DNA from: an uncultured Enterobacterales bacterium
GTDB taxonomy: Bacteria; Pseudomonadota; Gammaproteobacteria; Enterobacterales; Enterobacteriaceae
Reading direction: 5' to 3'
Assembly: GCA_946478305.1 (NCBI GenBank)
Contig: CAMLBO010000040.1
Span: 1 to 39,745 of the forward strand
DNA length: 39,745 nucleotides
Part shown: positions 10,830-19,574 of the stretch, piece after piece
How positions within the stretch are numbered: position 1 is the stretch's first letter
Layout of the letters: each line of letters starts with the position of its first letter
The notes under the pieces: generated by a model
What the model was told of the DNA's origin: nothing
Seen by the model: the letters and a program-made list of their open reading frames with translations, nothing else
Databases searched by the model: none
Made by a program: the position numbers and the translations under genes

Positions 10830-11510
10830 TTTAATCTCACTGGCGCAGGCCGTAGTCCGGCATTTACGTTTCTTCCAGATAACCAGCAATGCCCCGGCCA
10901 ATCCCACAACCAGCAGCAACACCGGCAGGATCATCAGCCCGGCCATTACCTGATCTTCATGGCGTTTGACGATGGGGATATGACTCAGCGCGAAGCCCAG
11001 CGAAATCACCACACCTACCCACAACAGCGCGCTCAGCCAGTTAAACAGCTGGAAGCGGGCATTATTCAGTCCGGAGATACCGGCCAACGTAGGCAGTATC
11101 GTACGCACAAAAGCCAGGAAACGGCCAACCAGCAGTGCCATCAGGCCATGTTGGATAAACATCTGATGGGCGCGCTGATGGTAATGCGCCGGAAGCTGTA
11201 ATAGCCAACCTTTAACCAGTTTGGTATGCCCTAACCAGCGGCCCTGAATGTAACTCAGCCAGCAACCGAGGCTGGCGGCAATCACCAGAATGATCAGCGT
11301 CGGGATAAAGCTCATCACTCCCTTGGCAATCAGTGCGCCGGTCAACAACAGCAGGCTGTCGCCGGGCAGAAAAGAGGCGGGGAGCAGACCGTTTTCGAGG
11401 AACAAAGTGATAAATAATACGGCATACACCACCCAAAGAACTTTAGGGTCGGCGAGAACGCTAAAATCGTGCTGCCAAAGCGCATGAAGAATATCGGTAA
11501 GTACTGCCAT
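10812..11510 (-). CDS. yghB: DedA-family inner membrane protein YghB
   Basis: A DedA (VTT-domain) membrane protein. E. coli YghB and YqjA are needed for cell division and proton-motive-force homeostasis and are linked to lipid carrier recycling. The frame is open to 11726, but the ATG at 11510 gives [16 protein letters not shown] like E. coli and has AGGAAAG upstream. Family motifs [27 protein letters not shown] and the [13 protein letters not shown] region are present. At 232 aa it is slightly longer than E. coli (219) because of a basic C-terminal tail. Confidence 0.95.
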   Translation of the reverse strand: MAVLTDILHALWQHDFSVLADPKVLWVVYAVLFITLFLENGLLPASFLPGDSLLLLTGALIAKGVMSFIPTLIILVIAASLGCWLSYIQGRWLGHTKLVKGWLLQLPAHYHQRAHQMFIQHGLMALLVGRFLAFVRTILPTLAGISGLNNARFQLFNWLSALLWVGVVISLGFALSHIPIVKRHEDQVMAGLMILPVLLLVVGLAGALLVIWKKRKCRTTACASEIKTKPAE

Positions 11511-11545
11511 AAACTTTCCTGTCAGGGTGCTGTGAAAAAATGCTA

Positions 11546-11602
11546 CGGGTTCAGTGTAACGCAGATCCCCGCTTTGGGGGTTGATCTGAGGCGCTGAACC
11601 CG
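11546..11602 (-). terminator. Long nested hairpin between metC and yghB
   Basis: Outer arms CGGGTTCAG / CTGAACCCG (9 bp) enclose CAGATC / GATCTG and a CCCC/GGGG core. Read on the minus strand it is followed within 5 nt by six T residues, so it may terminate metC. It also lies only 36 nt before the yghB start and could be a yghB leader structure. Confidence 0.5.
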
Positions 11603-11739
11603 GGCAGACGCCAGCTATTTTGTTATAAGAACCCGATTGTCTATGCAATAAGGCTATATTTTGTACTGACGGATTATTTACACTCTTCAGACGAAATATC
11701 GACACAGAGTGCACAAAACTGCGCACTCCGTCGCGATCA

Positions 11740-12954
11740 TTACGGGTTTGTTGTCACTCTGTTGAAGGCAGCGTCCAGATCCGCGATCAGATCCTCGCAA
11801 TTTTCCAGCCCGATATGCAGGCGCACCAGCGTACCGCTGAAATCGACGGTCTCCGCCGGGCGAATAGCCTGAATCTCTTCCGGCTGATTAGCCAACACCA
11901 GTGATTCAAATCCGCCCCATGAGTACGCCATGCTGAAATGTGTAAAGTGGTCAAGGAACTCCGCCAGTTGGTTGGGCGTCAGGCGCTGTTTGAGTACGAA
12001 AGAAAACAGACCGCAACTGCCGGTAAAATCACGCTTCCAGAATTCATGGCCTTTGCTGCCTGGCAGCGCCGGATGGTTGACCACCGCCACTTCGGGGCGC
12101 GCCTGTAACCACTGTGCAATGCGGATGCTGCTCTCTTCGTGTTGGCGAAGACGGATGCCCAGCGTGCGTAAGCCGCGGCTGGCGACGTAGGCCGTATCAG
12201 CATCGACCATTTGGCCCATCAGATAAGAGTGCTCGCGCAGCTGCTCCCAGCAGCGTTCGTTACTGACGGCGGTGCCGATCATCGCGTCCGAGTGGCCAAT
12301 GATGTATTTGGTGCCGGCCTGAATCGAAATATCGATGTCGAAATCCAGCGCTTTAAACAGAATTCCTGCCGCCCAGGTGTTGTCGATCATGATGACGACG
12401 TCAGGATTGACCGCCCGCACTGCCCGAACCATCGCAGGAATGTCGGGCATCTCCATGGTGATGGATCCCGGCGCTTCAAGGAACACCACTTTGGTGTTGG
12501 CCTGCATCAGTGAACCGAGATCTTGGCCGATTGACGCCGGGAAATAGGTGGTGCTGACACCCAGCTTGCGCAGCACCTTTTCGGCGAAATCCTGCGTTGG
12601 CTCATAGGCTGAGCCGGCCACCAGAATGTGATCACCGCTGGAGACAAACGACAGAACTGCGTTGCTGACCGCCGCCGCGCCGCAGGGGTAAAGGGCGCAA
12701 CCGGCACCGCCTTCCAGCTCGACCATCGCTTCCTGGAATGAGAAGTGGGTCAGCGTACCGCGACGGCCATAAAACAGTTCGCCATTGGCGCGGTTTTTGG
12801 TGGCGTGTTTTTTCTCGGCCACGCTGTTAAATACCAGTGAAGAAGCGCGCTGAATCACCGCATTCACCGAGCCGAGGGTGAATTTTTTGTCACGTCCGGC
12901 GCTGACAAGCCGGGTTTCAATATGCGTTGAGGCATGTATTTTTTTTGCAGCCAT
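11740..12954 (-). CDS. metC: Cystathionine beta-lyase (MetC)
   Basis: A cytoplasmic PLP enzyme that cleaves cystathionine to homocysteine, pyruvate and ammonia in methionine synthesis. It is 404 residues (E. coli 395). The PLP-binding lysine is K216 in [12 protein letters not shown]; the NTWAAG block follows D191, which contacts the pyridine nitrogen. The substrate-binding YGRRGT is at 62-67. In E. coli metC is divergent from exbB; here a TRAP operon lies between them and metC is the gene downstream of that operon. I see no clear tandem MetJ boxes in the 140 bp upstream. Confidence 0.96.
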   Translation of the reverse strand: MAAKKIHASTHIETRLVSAGRDKKFTLGSVNAVIQRASSLVFNSVAEKKHATKNRANGELFYGRRGTLTHFSFQEAMVELEGGAGCALYPCGAAAVSNAVLSFVSSGDHILVAGSAYEPTQDFAEKVLRKLGVSTTYFPASIGQDLGSLMQANTKVVFLEAPGSITMEMPDIPAMVRAVRAVNPDVVIMIDNTWAAGILFKALDFDIDISIQAGTKYIIGHSDAMIGTAVSNERCWEQLREHSYLMGQMVDADTAYVASRGLRTLGIRLRQHEESSIRIAQWLQARPEVAVVNHPALPGSKGHEFWKRDFTGSCGLFSFVLKQRLTPNQLAEFLDHFTHFSMAYSWGGFESLVLANQPEEIQAIRPAETVDFSGTLVRLHIGLENCEDLIADLDAAFNRVTTNP

Positions 12955-13094
12955 GATGTCCGTTTCACCCGGTTAATGATTTTTGCACCCGCGCCTTGCT
13001 GCACGGGTCTTTTTCTTTAACTTAACATGATGATCCGCTGTGGGGCAGGTTTTGGCACGTGGATGAGAAAATTTCAGGCGCTTTCCACCCGCGG

Positions 13095-14387
13095 TTAACC
13101 CGTATACACCCCGAACAGTTTGGGCAGAGTGAGTGAAATGGCCGGGATATAGGTCACCAGCATCAGCACCGCGAACAGTACGCAATAGAACGGCAGCATC
13201 GCTTTAACGACTTTCTCAATACTCTGTTTGCTGACTGCACTGGCCACAAACAGGACTGAACCCACCGGCGGCGTAATTAATCCGATCCCCAGATTGACCA
13301 GCATGATCATACCGAAGTGTACCGGATCAATACCGAGGGAGAGCGTCACAGGCAGCAGTACCGGTGTGAGGATCAATATGATCGGTGCCATGTCCATCAG
13401 TGTGCCGATCAGTAACAGCATGATGTTGATCCACATAAGAATGACGTATTTATTGTCAGAGATGCTGGTGAAGAATTCGGTGATGCGCATCGGCAACTGC
13501 ATGTAGGTCATCACTGCGCCGAAGCTGGCGGCAAAACCAATCAGGATCATCACGATACTGACGGTTTTCACCGTGCGGAACATCAGTTTCGGCAGTTCCG
13601 ACCATTTATAGTCGCGGTAGATAAACATGGTGACGAAGAATGACCACAGGCAGGCGATAGCCGCCGATTCGGTGGCGGTGAAGATTCCGCTGAGAATGCC
13701 ACCCATGATGATCACGACCGTCATCAGCCCCCACAGGGTATCGACGAAGATTTTCAGCGCCTGCTTAAACGGTACGCGCTCGCCTTTCGGATAGCCGCGT
13801 TTATGGGCAAATACAACGCACATCACCATTAAGGTCAGACTAAGCAGCAGGCCAGGCAGGATCCCGGCGATAAACAGCGCGGCGATAGAGACCGTTCCCC
13901 CCGTCGCCAGCGAATAGATCACCGAGTTATGGCTGGGCGGCGTCAGTATGGCCTGAACCGAACCGCTGGCGGTCACCGCGGCCGCAAAGTCACGCGGGTA
14001 GCCTTTCTTTTCCATCTCCGGAATCATCACCGAGCCGATTGAGGCGGTATCCGCAACCGATGAGCCGGAAATAGCGCCGAAAAAGGTGGAAGCCACGATG
14101 TTTACCAGCGACAAACCGCCGCGGATAAATCCGACAAAAATATAGGCAAAACTCACCAGCCTGCGCGCGATCCCTCCTTCGGCCATAATGGCTCCGGCCA
14201 GAATAAAGAACGGAATGGCCAGCAGAGAAAACTTGTTTACGCCATTGGTCAGCTGAATCATCAGCGCTTCGAGCGGCAGATCGATCCACAATGCGCCGGC
14301 CACGGCGCTCAGGCCAACGGCGTACGCCACCGGCACGCCGATAGCAAGCATCACTCCCAACGTTAACAGTAAAATTAAGGCATCCAT
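13095..14387 (-). CDS. TRAP transporter large permease (DctM family)
   Basis: The large membrane subunit of a tripartite ATP-independent periplasmic transporter, which imports organic acids with sodium. The roughly 430 residues are almost all hydrophobic helices. DctM hallmarks include FFILAGAIMAEGG, FFGAISGSSVADTASIG and NLGIGLITPPVGS. A GTG at 14390 precedes the ATG at 14387; the ATG is chosen because GGAG is then 8 nt away. It is the third gene of the dctP-Q-M operon, 24 bp after the small permease. The substrate cannot be read from this subunit. Confidence 0.93.
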   Translation of the reverse strand: MDALILLLTLGVMLAIGVPVAYAVGLSAVAGALWIDLPLEALMIQLTNGVNKFSLLAIPFFILAGAIMAEGGIARRLVSFAYIFVGFIRGGLSLVNIVASTFFGAISGSSVADTASIGSVMIPEMEKKGYPRDFAAAVTASGSVQAILTPPSHNSVIYSLATGGTVSIAALFIAGILPGLLLSLTLMVMCVVFAHKRGYPKGERVPFKQALKIFVDTLWGLMTVVIIMGGILSGIFTATESAAIACLWSFFVTMFIYRDYKWSELPKLMFRTVKTVSIVMILIGFAASFGAVMTYMQLPMRITEFFTSISDNKYVILMWINIMLLLIGTLMDMAPIILILTPVLLPVTLSLGIDPVHFGMIMLVNLGIGLITPPVGSVLFVASAVSKQSIEKVVKAMLPFYCVLFAVLMLVTYIPAISLTLPKLFGVYTG

Positions 14388-14411
14388 CACGTGTGCTCCA
14401 GAAAGGGGCCG

Positions 14412-14924
14412 TCAGGCGTCGGAATTACCCAGCCGAACCACCGGACGGTGGGCCTGCGGGCCTGCAATAATTTGCTCGAGGATAAAGAGTACGGTCAGCG
14501 CAGAACCCAGCGGCAGGGGCAAGTAAGTCTGCCCGGCAGTCAGCATCGGGAATTCGGCCACCGGCTGTTGCCACAGTTCGCTGCATAACAGCAGGCTGTA
14601 CCAGAAGATAAACAGGCTGATTGCCAGCATCATCAAATCGGCGAGCAATGCGCAGAATTTTTTCAGTGCCGGCGGTAAACGGTCAGTCACCATGGCCACC
14701 ATAATGTGTGAACCGGCGCGATACGCCACGGCGGCACCCACAAAGGTAAAGGTCACCATGCACAGGATGGCCACAGGCTCCGGCCAGGAAAGCGAACTGT
14801 TCATAACATAGCGGGCAAATATCCCAACCGGGATCACCCCCACCATCAGCAACAGGGCGATCCCTGCCAGCCACATGGCGAAGAGATAAAGTATGTCCAT
14901 CAGACGTTGATAACCGTGCAGCAT
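14412..14924 (-). CDS. TRAP transporter small permease (DctQ family)
   Basis: The small four-helix membrane subunit that pairs with DctM. The frame opens with a GTG at 14975, but the ATG at 14924 gives MLHGYQRLMDILYLFAMWL, a normal DctQ N-terminus, and has a G-rich Shine-Dalgarno (GGGGG) upstream. The FARYVMNSSLSWPEP block is the DctQ signature. The 170-residue length is usual for the family. It lies 57 bp after the binding protein gene. Confidence 0.9.
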   Translation of the reverse strand: MLHGYQRLMDILYLFAMWLAGIALLLMVGVIPVGIFARYVMNSSLSWPEPVAILCMVTFTFVGAAVAYRAGSHIMVAMVTDRLPPALKKFCALLADLMMLAISLFIFWYSLLLCSELWQQPVAEFPMLTAGQTYLPLPLGSALTVLFILEQIIAGPQAHRPVVRLGNSDA

Positions 14925-14981
14925 GAAACCCCCGAAAGTGCGCGAAAAGAGAGGCTGCCGCAGGGGCTGCCTCACATCAGG

Positions 14982-15959
14982 TTATTGAACGTCGGCAATT
15001 TGCTGCATCAGGTCTTCGTGACCTTTACCGAATTCATCGCGTACCGGTTGAGTGGCTTTGAAATAGACCTCGCGGTCGATTTCATAAAACTTCACGCCGC
15101 CAGCCTGCATTTTTGCCAGCGATTCATCGTTGTAGGTTTTCCACAGCTGGCGCTGCTCGTCTTGTGCCTCTTTTGCCAGTTTCAGCATCAGCTGTTGATC
15201 GTCTTTTGACAGCTTGTCCCATTTCATTTTCGAATAAAGGAACAACTCGGGGATGATGAAGTGGCGGCTGTAGGTGTAGTTTTTCACCACCGGCAGGTAG
15301 TTGTGGGCGATGAACGTCGGCGGATTGTTTTCGGTACCATCGATAACCCCGGTTTGCATTCCGCTGAACACTTCACTGACGCCCATCGCCACCGGATTGG
15401 CTCCCATGGCTTTCAGCGTAGCCAGGGCAATCGGGCTGCCCTGTACGCGGATCTTCATCCCTTTGAGATCTTCCGGTTTAACCACGGGCTGTTTGGTGAT
15501 CAGATTACGCGTTCCGCCGTCCATCCAACCCAGGAAGACCAACCTGGATTTCGGATCATTAGTGATCTTATCGCCAATCTCTGTGCCGATGCTGCCATCA
15601 AGTACTTTGTGCATATGGTCTTCGTCACGAAAGACGTAGGGCAGAGTGAAGACGTTGATCTCAGGCAGAATCGATGCCACCGGCGTCATGGAAACACGGA
15701 TGATATCCAGCGCACCCAGCTGCGCCTGTTCTATCTCCTGTTTTTCATCTCCCAGTACACCGCCGGGGAAGGTTTTAATCTCCAGCCTGCCGTCCGTTTG
15801 TTGTTTCAGTTTTTCACCCATGTGTTGCACGGCCACCACGTTCGGATAACCCTGCGGGTGAACGTCGGCGGCTTTGAGGGTTTGTGCGAGCAGATTATGG
15901 CTGAACAGAAGGGCCGCGGAACTCAGGCAAAGGCTGAGAAGTGCTTGCTGCATTTTCAT
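14982..15959 (-). CDS. TRAP transporter solute-binding protein (DctP family), probably for a sugar acid
   Basis: The secreted receptor of the TRAP system, 325 aa. It has a signal peptide (hydrophobic 5-22, cleavage near LLA before QTLK). The ligand-carboxylate-binding arginine lies in the MKIRVQGSP strand, and GTENNPPTF matches the binding-site segment of sugar-acid TRAP receptors. The start ATG has GGAG 8 nt upstream. The sequence resembles uronate-type DctP proteins rather than sialic-acid or C4-dicarboxylate ones; this is a judgement by eye. Candidate KdgR and CRP sites upstream support sugar-acid catabolism. Confidence 0.9.
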   Translation of the reverse strand: MKMQQALLSLCLSSAALLFSHNLLAQTLKAADVHPQGYPNVVAVQHMGEKLKQQTDGRLEIKTFPGGVLGDEKQEIEQAQLGALDIIRVSMTPVASILPEINVFTLPYVFRDEDHMHKVLDGSIGTEIGDKITNDPKSRLVFLGWMDGGTRNLITKQPVVKPEDLKGMKIRVQGSPIALATLKAMGANPVAMGVSEVFSGMQTGVIDGTENNPPTFIAHNYLPVVKNYTYSRHFIIPELFLYSKMKWDKLSKDDQQLMLKLAKEAQDEQRQLWKTYNDESLAKMQAGGVKFYEIDREVYFKATQPVRDEFGKGHEDLMQQIADVQ

Positions 15960-16102
15960 CAGTTTGTCTCCAGGGTACTTAAACGTTAGGGAAAACAGTC
16001 ATTAAGGAAAATAAATCAGAGGAAAAAAGTGATATGTCATCAGGCTGCCGGTGTCCGGTCTGTGCCTGCCTCAGCAACATACCCGATTAGGAGTGCGGTT
16101 TT

Positions 16103-16118
16103 TTTGCGCGTTATCACA
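16103..16118 (-). promoter_or_regulatory. Candidate CRP site upstream of the TRAP operon
   Basis: On the minus strand TGTGA-N6-GCAAA: the left half is perfect and the right half matches 3 of 5 positions of TCACA. It lies between the KdgR-like palindrome and dctP. Confidence 0.35.
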
Positions 16119-16154
16119 AATTGTAAACAGTTTTGAAATGATATTACTTAATAT

Positions 16155-16171
16155 TTAAAACAATGTTTTAA
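16155..16171. promoter_or_regulatory. Candidate KdgR operator (17-bp perfect palindrome)
   Basis: TTAAAACA-A-TGTTTTAA is perfectly symmetrical and carries the AAACAnTGTTT core of the KdgR (IclR-family, 2-keto-3-deoxygluconate-responsive) operator known from pectin and uronate genes. It lies about 195 bp before dctP and 240 bp before exbB; the TRAP operon is the likely target. Confidence 0.5.
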
Positions 16172-16318
16172 TGTTTTATGGCGCCGTCAGCTGATTGATT
16201 TCGATGTCATTTCTTTCTAAAAATGCGAGCTGTGTGGGGTAGCAGGATTTGTATCTTAAGCAGAAAAAGCTTGTTTGGGGTCAATGACAGGAGGGCAGGT
16301 AGCAGGGATAATGTAAAT

Positions 16319-16337
16319 AATAATGAGAACCACTATC
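16319..16337 (+). promoter_or_regulatory. Fur box upstream of exbB
   Basis: AATAATGAGAACCACTATC matches the 19-bp consensus GATAATGATAATCATTATC at 15 positions. It overlaps the region expected for the -35 element of a promoter with TATGAT at 16358-16363, so iron repression of exbBD is expected, as in E. coli. Confidence 0.8.
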
Positions 16338-16412
16338 AATTCGAGCTTTTTGTTTGATATGATTTGGCGCTATTAAATCCCCGTATACATTGATTCTGGC
16401 TGGAGGCGACGC

Positions 16413-17360
16413 GTGAAAACGGCTCGCAATAAGATGAAAGACTTGGCGTTATGTTTGCTGCCATTGGTTTTGGTGGCAGGTCTCGGCGGTAATGCCTACG
16501 CAGCACCCTCTTCGCCGGCAGCAGAAGCCGTCACGCAGACCGCCCAACCTGCCGCCAGCACTAACGACACTCCAGCGGCAGTGACGCCGGTTAGTACATC
16601 TGCAGCGCCTGCCGAAGAGACGGCGGCGTTACCGGTGATCCCTAAAGATCTCTCCGTCCTCGGTATGTATCACCACGCCGACGTGGTGGTGAAAACCGTG
16701 ATGATCGGCCTGTTGCTGGCCTCGGTGGTCACCTGGACCTTGCTGTTTAGCAAGGGGGCCGAAGTGTGGAGTGGCAAACGTCGCCTGCGCCGTGAGTTCG
16801 CCGCGCTGGAGACAGTACGCACGCTGGACGAAGCCGCTGAACAAGCTGAAAGCTTCGACGCCAACAGCATCAGCAGCCAGATGCTGCGCGATGCGCAAAA
16901 TGAACTTGAACTCTCCGCCGGGTCTGCCGATAACGGCGGCATTAAAGACCGTACCGGGTTCCGTCTGGAACGCCGCGTCAGCGCCGCCGGTCGTCATATG
17001 GGGCGTGGTAACGGTATTCTCGCGACCATCGGTGCTATCTCCCCGTTTGTTGGTCTGTTCGGGACCGTCTGGGGCATCATGAACAGCTTCATCGGTATTG
17101 CGCAGACACAAACCACTAACCTGGCCGTTGTCGCACCGGGTATTGCCGAAGCCTTGCTGGCCACGGCCGTGGGCCTGGTTGCTGCCATCCCGGCTGTCGT
17201 GATTTACAACATTTTCGCCCGTACCATTGCCTCTTACCGCCATCAGGTGGGGGATGTGGCTGCGCAGATTTTACTGCTGCAGGGGCGTGATCTGGATTTA
17301 GCTGCCAGTGCAGGCGAAACGCCGCGCCCGCAGGCTGACCGCCAGTTACGCGTAGGGTAA
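16413..17360 (+). CDS. exbB: TonB-system energiser ExbB (long form with signal peptide)
   Basis: The inner-membrane proton-channel subunit that with ExbD powers TonB-dependent uptake of iron complexes and vitamin B12. It is 315 aa, longer than E. coli ExbB (244), because of a signal peptide (cleavage near AYA-APS, about residue 30) and an Ala/Pro/Thr-rich periplasmic segment of about 45 residues before the first conserved helix. The MotA/TolQ/ExbB core includes SPFVGLFGTVWGIMNSFIGI and VAPGIAEALLATAVGLVAAI. The start is GTG with GGAGG upstream. exbD follows after 6 bp, and a Fur box lies upstream. Confidence 0.96.
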   Translation: MKTARNKMKDLALCLLPLVLVAGLGGNAYAAPSSPAAEAVTQTAQPAASTNDTPAAVTPVSTSAAPAEETAALPVIPKDLSVLGMYHHADVVVKTVMIGLLLASVVTWTLLFSKGAEVWSGKRRLRREFAALETVRTLDEAAEQAESFDANSISSQMLRDAQNELELSAGSADNGGIKDRTGFRLERRVSAAGRHMGRGNGILATIGAISPFVGLFGTVWGIMNSFIGIAQTQTTNLAVVAPGIAEALLATAVGLVAAIPAVVIYNIFARTIASYRHQVGDVAAQILLLQGRDLDLAASAGETPRPQADRQLRVG

Positions 17361-17366
17361 TAAATC

Positions 17367-17798
17367 ATGGCCATACGTTTAAACGACGATCTCGACGAAA
17401 GTGGTGAAATGCATGACATCAACGTCACGCCTTTTATCGACGTGATGTTGGTGTTGCTGATCATCTTTATGGTGGCCGCGCCCCTGGCGACGGTGGATGT
17501 GCGCGTAGATTTACCTGCCTCGACGGCGAAACCGCAGCCGCGCCCGGAAAAACCGGTGTTCCTGACGGTAAAAGCCGACAAGCAACTCTATCTGGGTGAC
17601 AGCGTGGTTAACCGCGATAACCTGACTGCCCAGCTTGACCAGCGTACGCAGGGGAATAAGCAGAGCACCATCTTCTTCCAGGCGGACAAGTCCGTGGATT
17701 ATGAAACGCTGATGAGCGTAATGGATACCCTGCGCAAAGCGGGTTATCTGAAAGTGGGATTAGTCGGTGCAGAGCAAACCGGCGCTGCTTCACGATAA
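17367..17798 (+). CDS. exbD: TonB-system energiser ExbD
   Basis: A single-helix partner of ExbB with a periplasmic C-terminal domain; 143 aa (E. coli 141). The protonatable aspartate of the transmembrane helix is D25 in INVTPFIDVMLVLLIIFMV. It lies 6 bp after exbB in the same Fur-controlled operon and is followed by a strong terminator. Confidence 0.97.
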   Translation: MAIRLNDDLDESGEMHDINVTPFIDVMLVLLIIFMVAAPLATVDVRVDLPASTAKPQPRPEKPVFLTVKADKQLYLGDSVVNRDNLTAQLDQRTQGNKQSTIFFQADKSVDYETLMSVMDTLRKAGYLKVGLVGAEQTGAASR

Positions 17799-17824
17799 TA
17801 TTTCTGCTTTTTTAACGTTCGAAT

Positions 17825-17859
17825 AAAAACGGCCCGTGATGAAAATCCGGGCCGTTTTT
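17825..17859. terminator. Terminator after exbD
   Basis: AAAAACGGCCC / GGGCCGTTTTT, an 11-bp perfect stem with a 13-nt loop; works for exbD and for the convergent shikimate dehydrogenase-like gene. Confidence 0.9.
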
Positions 17860-17878
17860 ATGGAGGTCACGTCACTTA

Positions 17879-18697
17879 TCAGGCGCTGGCGTGAGCAGCC
17901 GCTTTCTTAATCAGTTCATCCGATGGGCGCTGGCCCGTATACAACACGAACTGTTCAACCGCCTGCAGTGCTGCCACTTCATAGCCGGTGATCACCTGTT
18001 TGCTCTGTTTGATGCCATAGCGAATCAGCGGCGTTTCCCCCGCCGACGCCACGACGTCAAACACCACGGAGGCGCGGTCAATGACTGCCGGTTCGAAAGC
18101 CAGCGCGTCGGCTTCCGCGCCGCCTGCCATGCCGATAGGGGTCACGTTGACCAGCATATCCACGGCGAGATCACCGACGTCACTTTTCCACTCATAGCCG
18201 TATTCGGCAGCCAGCGCGCGGCCGGTTTGCTCGTTGCGGGCGATGATATAACCCTTCTTAAAGCCCGCATCACGAATGGCCGCCACGACCGCTTTACCCA
18301 TGCCGCCGCTGCCGCGCAGGGCGAATACCGCATCACGGGGAACCTGATACTGGTCCAGCAGCTTGGCAACGGCAATGTAATCAGTATTGTAGGCACGCAG
18401 AACGCCGTCGTCGTTCACGATGGTGTTGACCGACTGAATGGCTGTCGCAGAAGGATCCAGCTCATCGAGGAAAGGAATACAGGCTTCTTTGAACGGCATG
18501 GAGACCGCGCAACCGCGAATACCCAACGCTCGTACCCCTTTCACCGCCGCTTCAATGTCCTTTGTGGAGAAGGCTTTGTAGATGAAATTCAAATCCAACG
18601 CCTGATACAAATAGTTGTGAAAACGGGTGCCGAAGTTGCCGGGACGCCCCGACAGTGACATGCACAGTTGAGTATCTTTGTTGATTTCTTTAGGCAT
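17879..18697 (-). CDS. Shikimate dehydrogenase-like protein (SDH-L, HI0607 type)
   Basis: A 272-residue cytoplasmic dehydrogenase related to AroE. The N-terminal substrate domain has SLSGRPGNFGTRFHNYLY and SVNTIVND; the NADP-binding Rossmann motif is GSGGMGKAVVAA, and the C-terminus has LQAVEQFVLYTGQRPSDELI. These features fit the SDH-L group typified by Haemophilus HI0607, which acts weakly on shikimate and whose physiological role is unclear, rather than the housekeeping AroE. A clear AAGGAAAG precedes the ATG. It is divergent from alkB across 120 bp. Confidence 0.88.
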   Translation of the reverse strand: MPKEINKDTQLCMSLSGRPGNFGTRFHNYLYQALDLNFIYKAFSTKDIEAAVKGVRALGIRGCAVSMPFKEACIPFLDELDPSATAIQSVNTIVNDDGVLRAYNTDYIAVAKLLDQYQVPRDAVFALRGSGGMGKAVVAAIRDAGFKKGYIIARNEQTGRALAAEYGYEWKSDVGDLAVDMLVNVTPIGMAGGAEADALAFEPAVIDRASVVFDVVASAGETPLIRYGIKQSKQVITGYEVAALQAVEQFVLYTGQRPSDELIKKAAAHASA

Positions 18698-18817
18698 AAC
18701 TCTTTCCTTATCCGTGATGTTTTAAGCGCATTAGGCCAACCTTAGCCAAAGGCTTTGCCCACCGCTACCCTTAATTGTGCTGTTATACTGAATGGATAAC
18801 GCCTGCAGGAGGTGGAC

Positions 18818-19480
18818 ATGAATTTGGATCTTTTCGATCACCCTGATTTTCATCCGCACTGGCGTGAAGAGCTGGCCCCCGGCGCGGTGGTGTTGCGCGG
18901 TGGAGCATTGAAAGATGACTCGGCGCTGTTAGCCGAAATCGACCGTATTGCCGGTCTGGTACCTTTTCAGTACCGTGCCACACCGGGTGGTTATGCGATG
19001 TCAGTTGCCATGACTAACTGCGGTGATGTTGGCTGGGTGACTGACCGTCAGGGGTATCGCTATCAGGCTACATCGCCTGAGAATCAGCAACCCTGGCCAG
19101 CGATGCCGGAACTGTTTTATGCCCTGGCGGTGGACGCCGCAGAACAGGCGGGCTTCCCTGATTTCCAGCCGGACGCTTGTCTAATTAACCGTTACCAGCC
19201 GGGAGCGAAGATGTCGCTGCATCAGGATAAAGACGAACACGACTTCGGTGCGCCGATTGTGTCGGTCTCCCTTGGCCTGCCGGCAATATTTCAATTTGGT
19301 GGCATGGATCGCAGCGATAAAACCCAGCGTGTGGCGCTGACCCACGGTGATATTGTGGTGTGGGGTGGCCCATCGCGTCTGCGCTATCACGGTATTTTGC
19401 CACTTAAAACAGGTGAGCATCCGCTGACGGGGCAGTACCGTTTTAATCTGACATTCAGAAAGGCGGGCAGTCAGGGTTGA
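18818..19480 (+). CDS. alkB: Alpha-ketoglutarate-dependent DNA repair dioxygenase AlkB
   Basis: It removes alkyl groups (1-methyladenine, 3-methylcytosine) from DNA and RNA by oxidative dealkylation. The in-frame GTG at 18812 is rejected because the ATG at 18818 has a perfect AGGAGGT 5 nt upstream and gives MNLDLFDHP. Iron ligands are H135, D137 and H191, and the 2-oxoglutarate-binding arginines are R208 and R214, in step with E. coli H131, D133, H187, R204 and R210. Length 220 aa. In E. coli alkB follows ada; here it stands alone, divergent from the SDH-L gene, and no Ada gene is in the window. Confidence 0.95.
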   Translation: MNLDLFDHPDFHPHWREELAPGAVVLRGGALKDDSALLAEIDRIAGLVPFQYRATPGGYAMSVAMTNCGDVGWVTDRQGYRYQATSPENQQPWPAMPELFYALAVDAAEQAGFPDFQPDACLINRYQPGAKMSLHQDKDEHDFGAPIVSVSLGLPAIFQFGGMDRSDKTQRVALTHGDIVVWGGPSRLRYHGILPLKTGEHPLTGQYRFNLTFRKAGSQG

Positions 19481-19574
19481 ACCGCGGTAAAGCGCAGGAC
19501 TTTGGACGCGAACTGCATTAAACTGCGCGCTGCAAAATTTGACATGTTGAACGATTAATTAGGCGGTAATAGCG

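Larger units (their letters stand above)
15960..16412. other. Divergent regulatory region dctP / exbB (453 bp)
   Basis: AT-rich (especially 16120-16180) with no gene that I can support. It contains a candidate CRP site (16103-16118) and KdgR palindrome (16155-16171) toward dctP, and a Fur box (16319-16337) with TATGAT at 16358-16363 toward exbB. Confidence 0.7.

Noticed and set aside
12990-13020. Hairpin with T-tract between metC and the TRAP operon as a terminator
   Set aside because: The T-tract lies on the plus strand, where no gene ends; the stem has a mismatch, so a role for the minus-strand operon is not supported.
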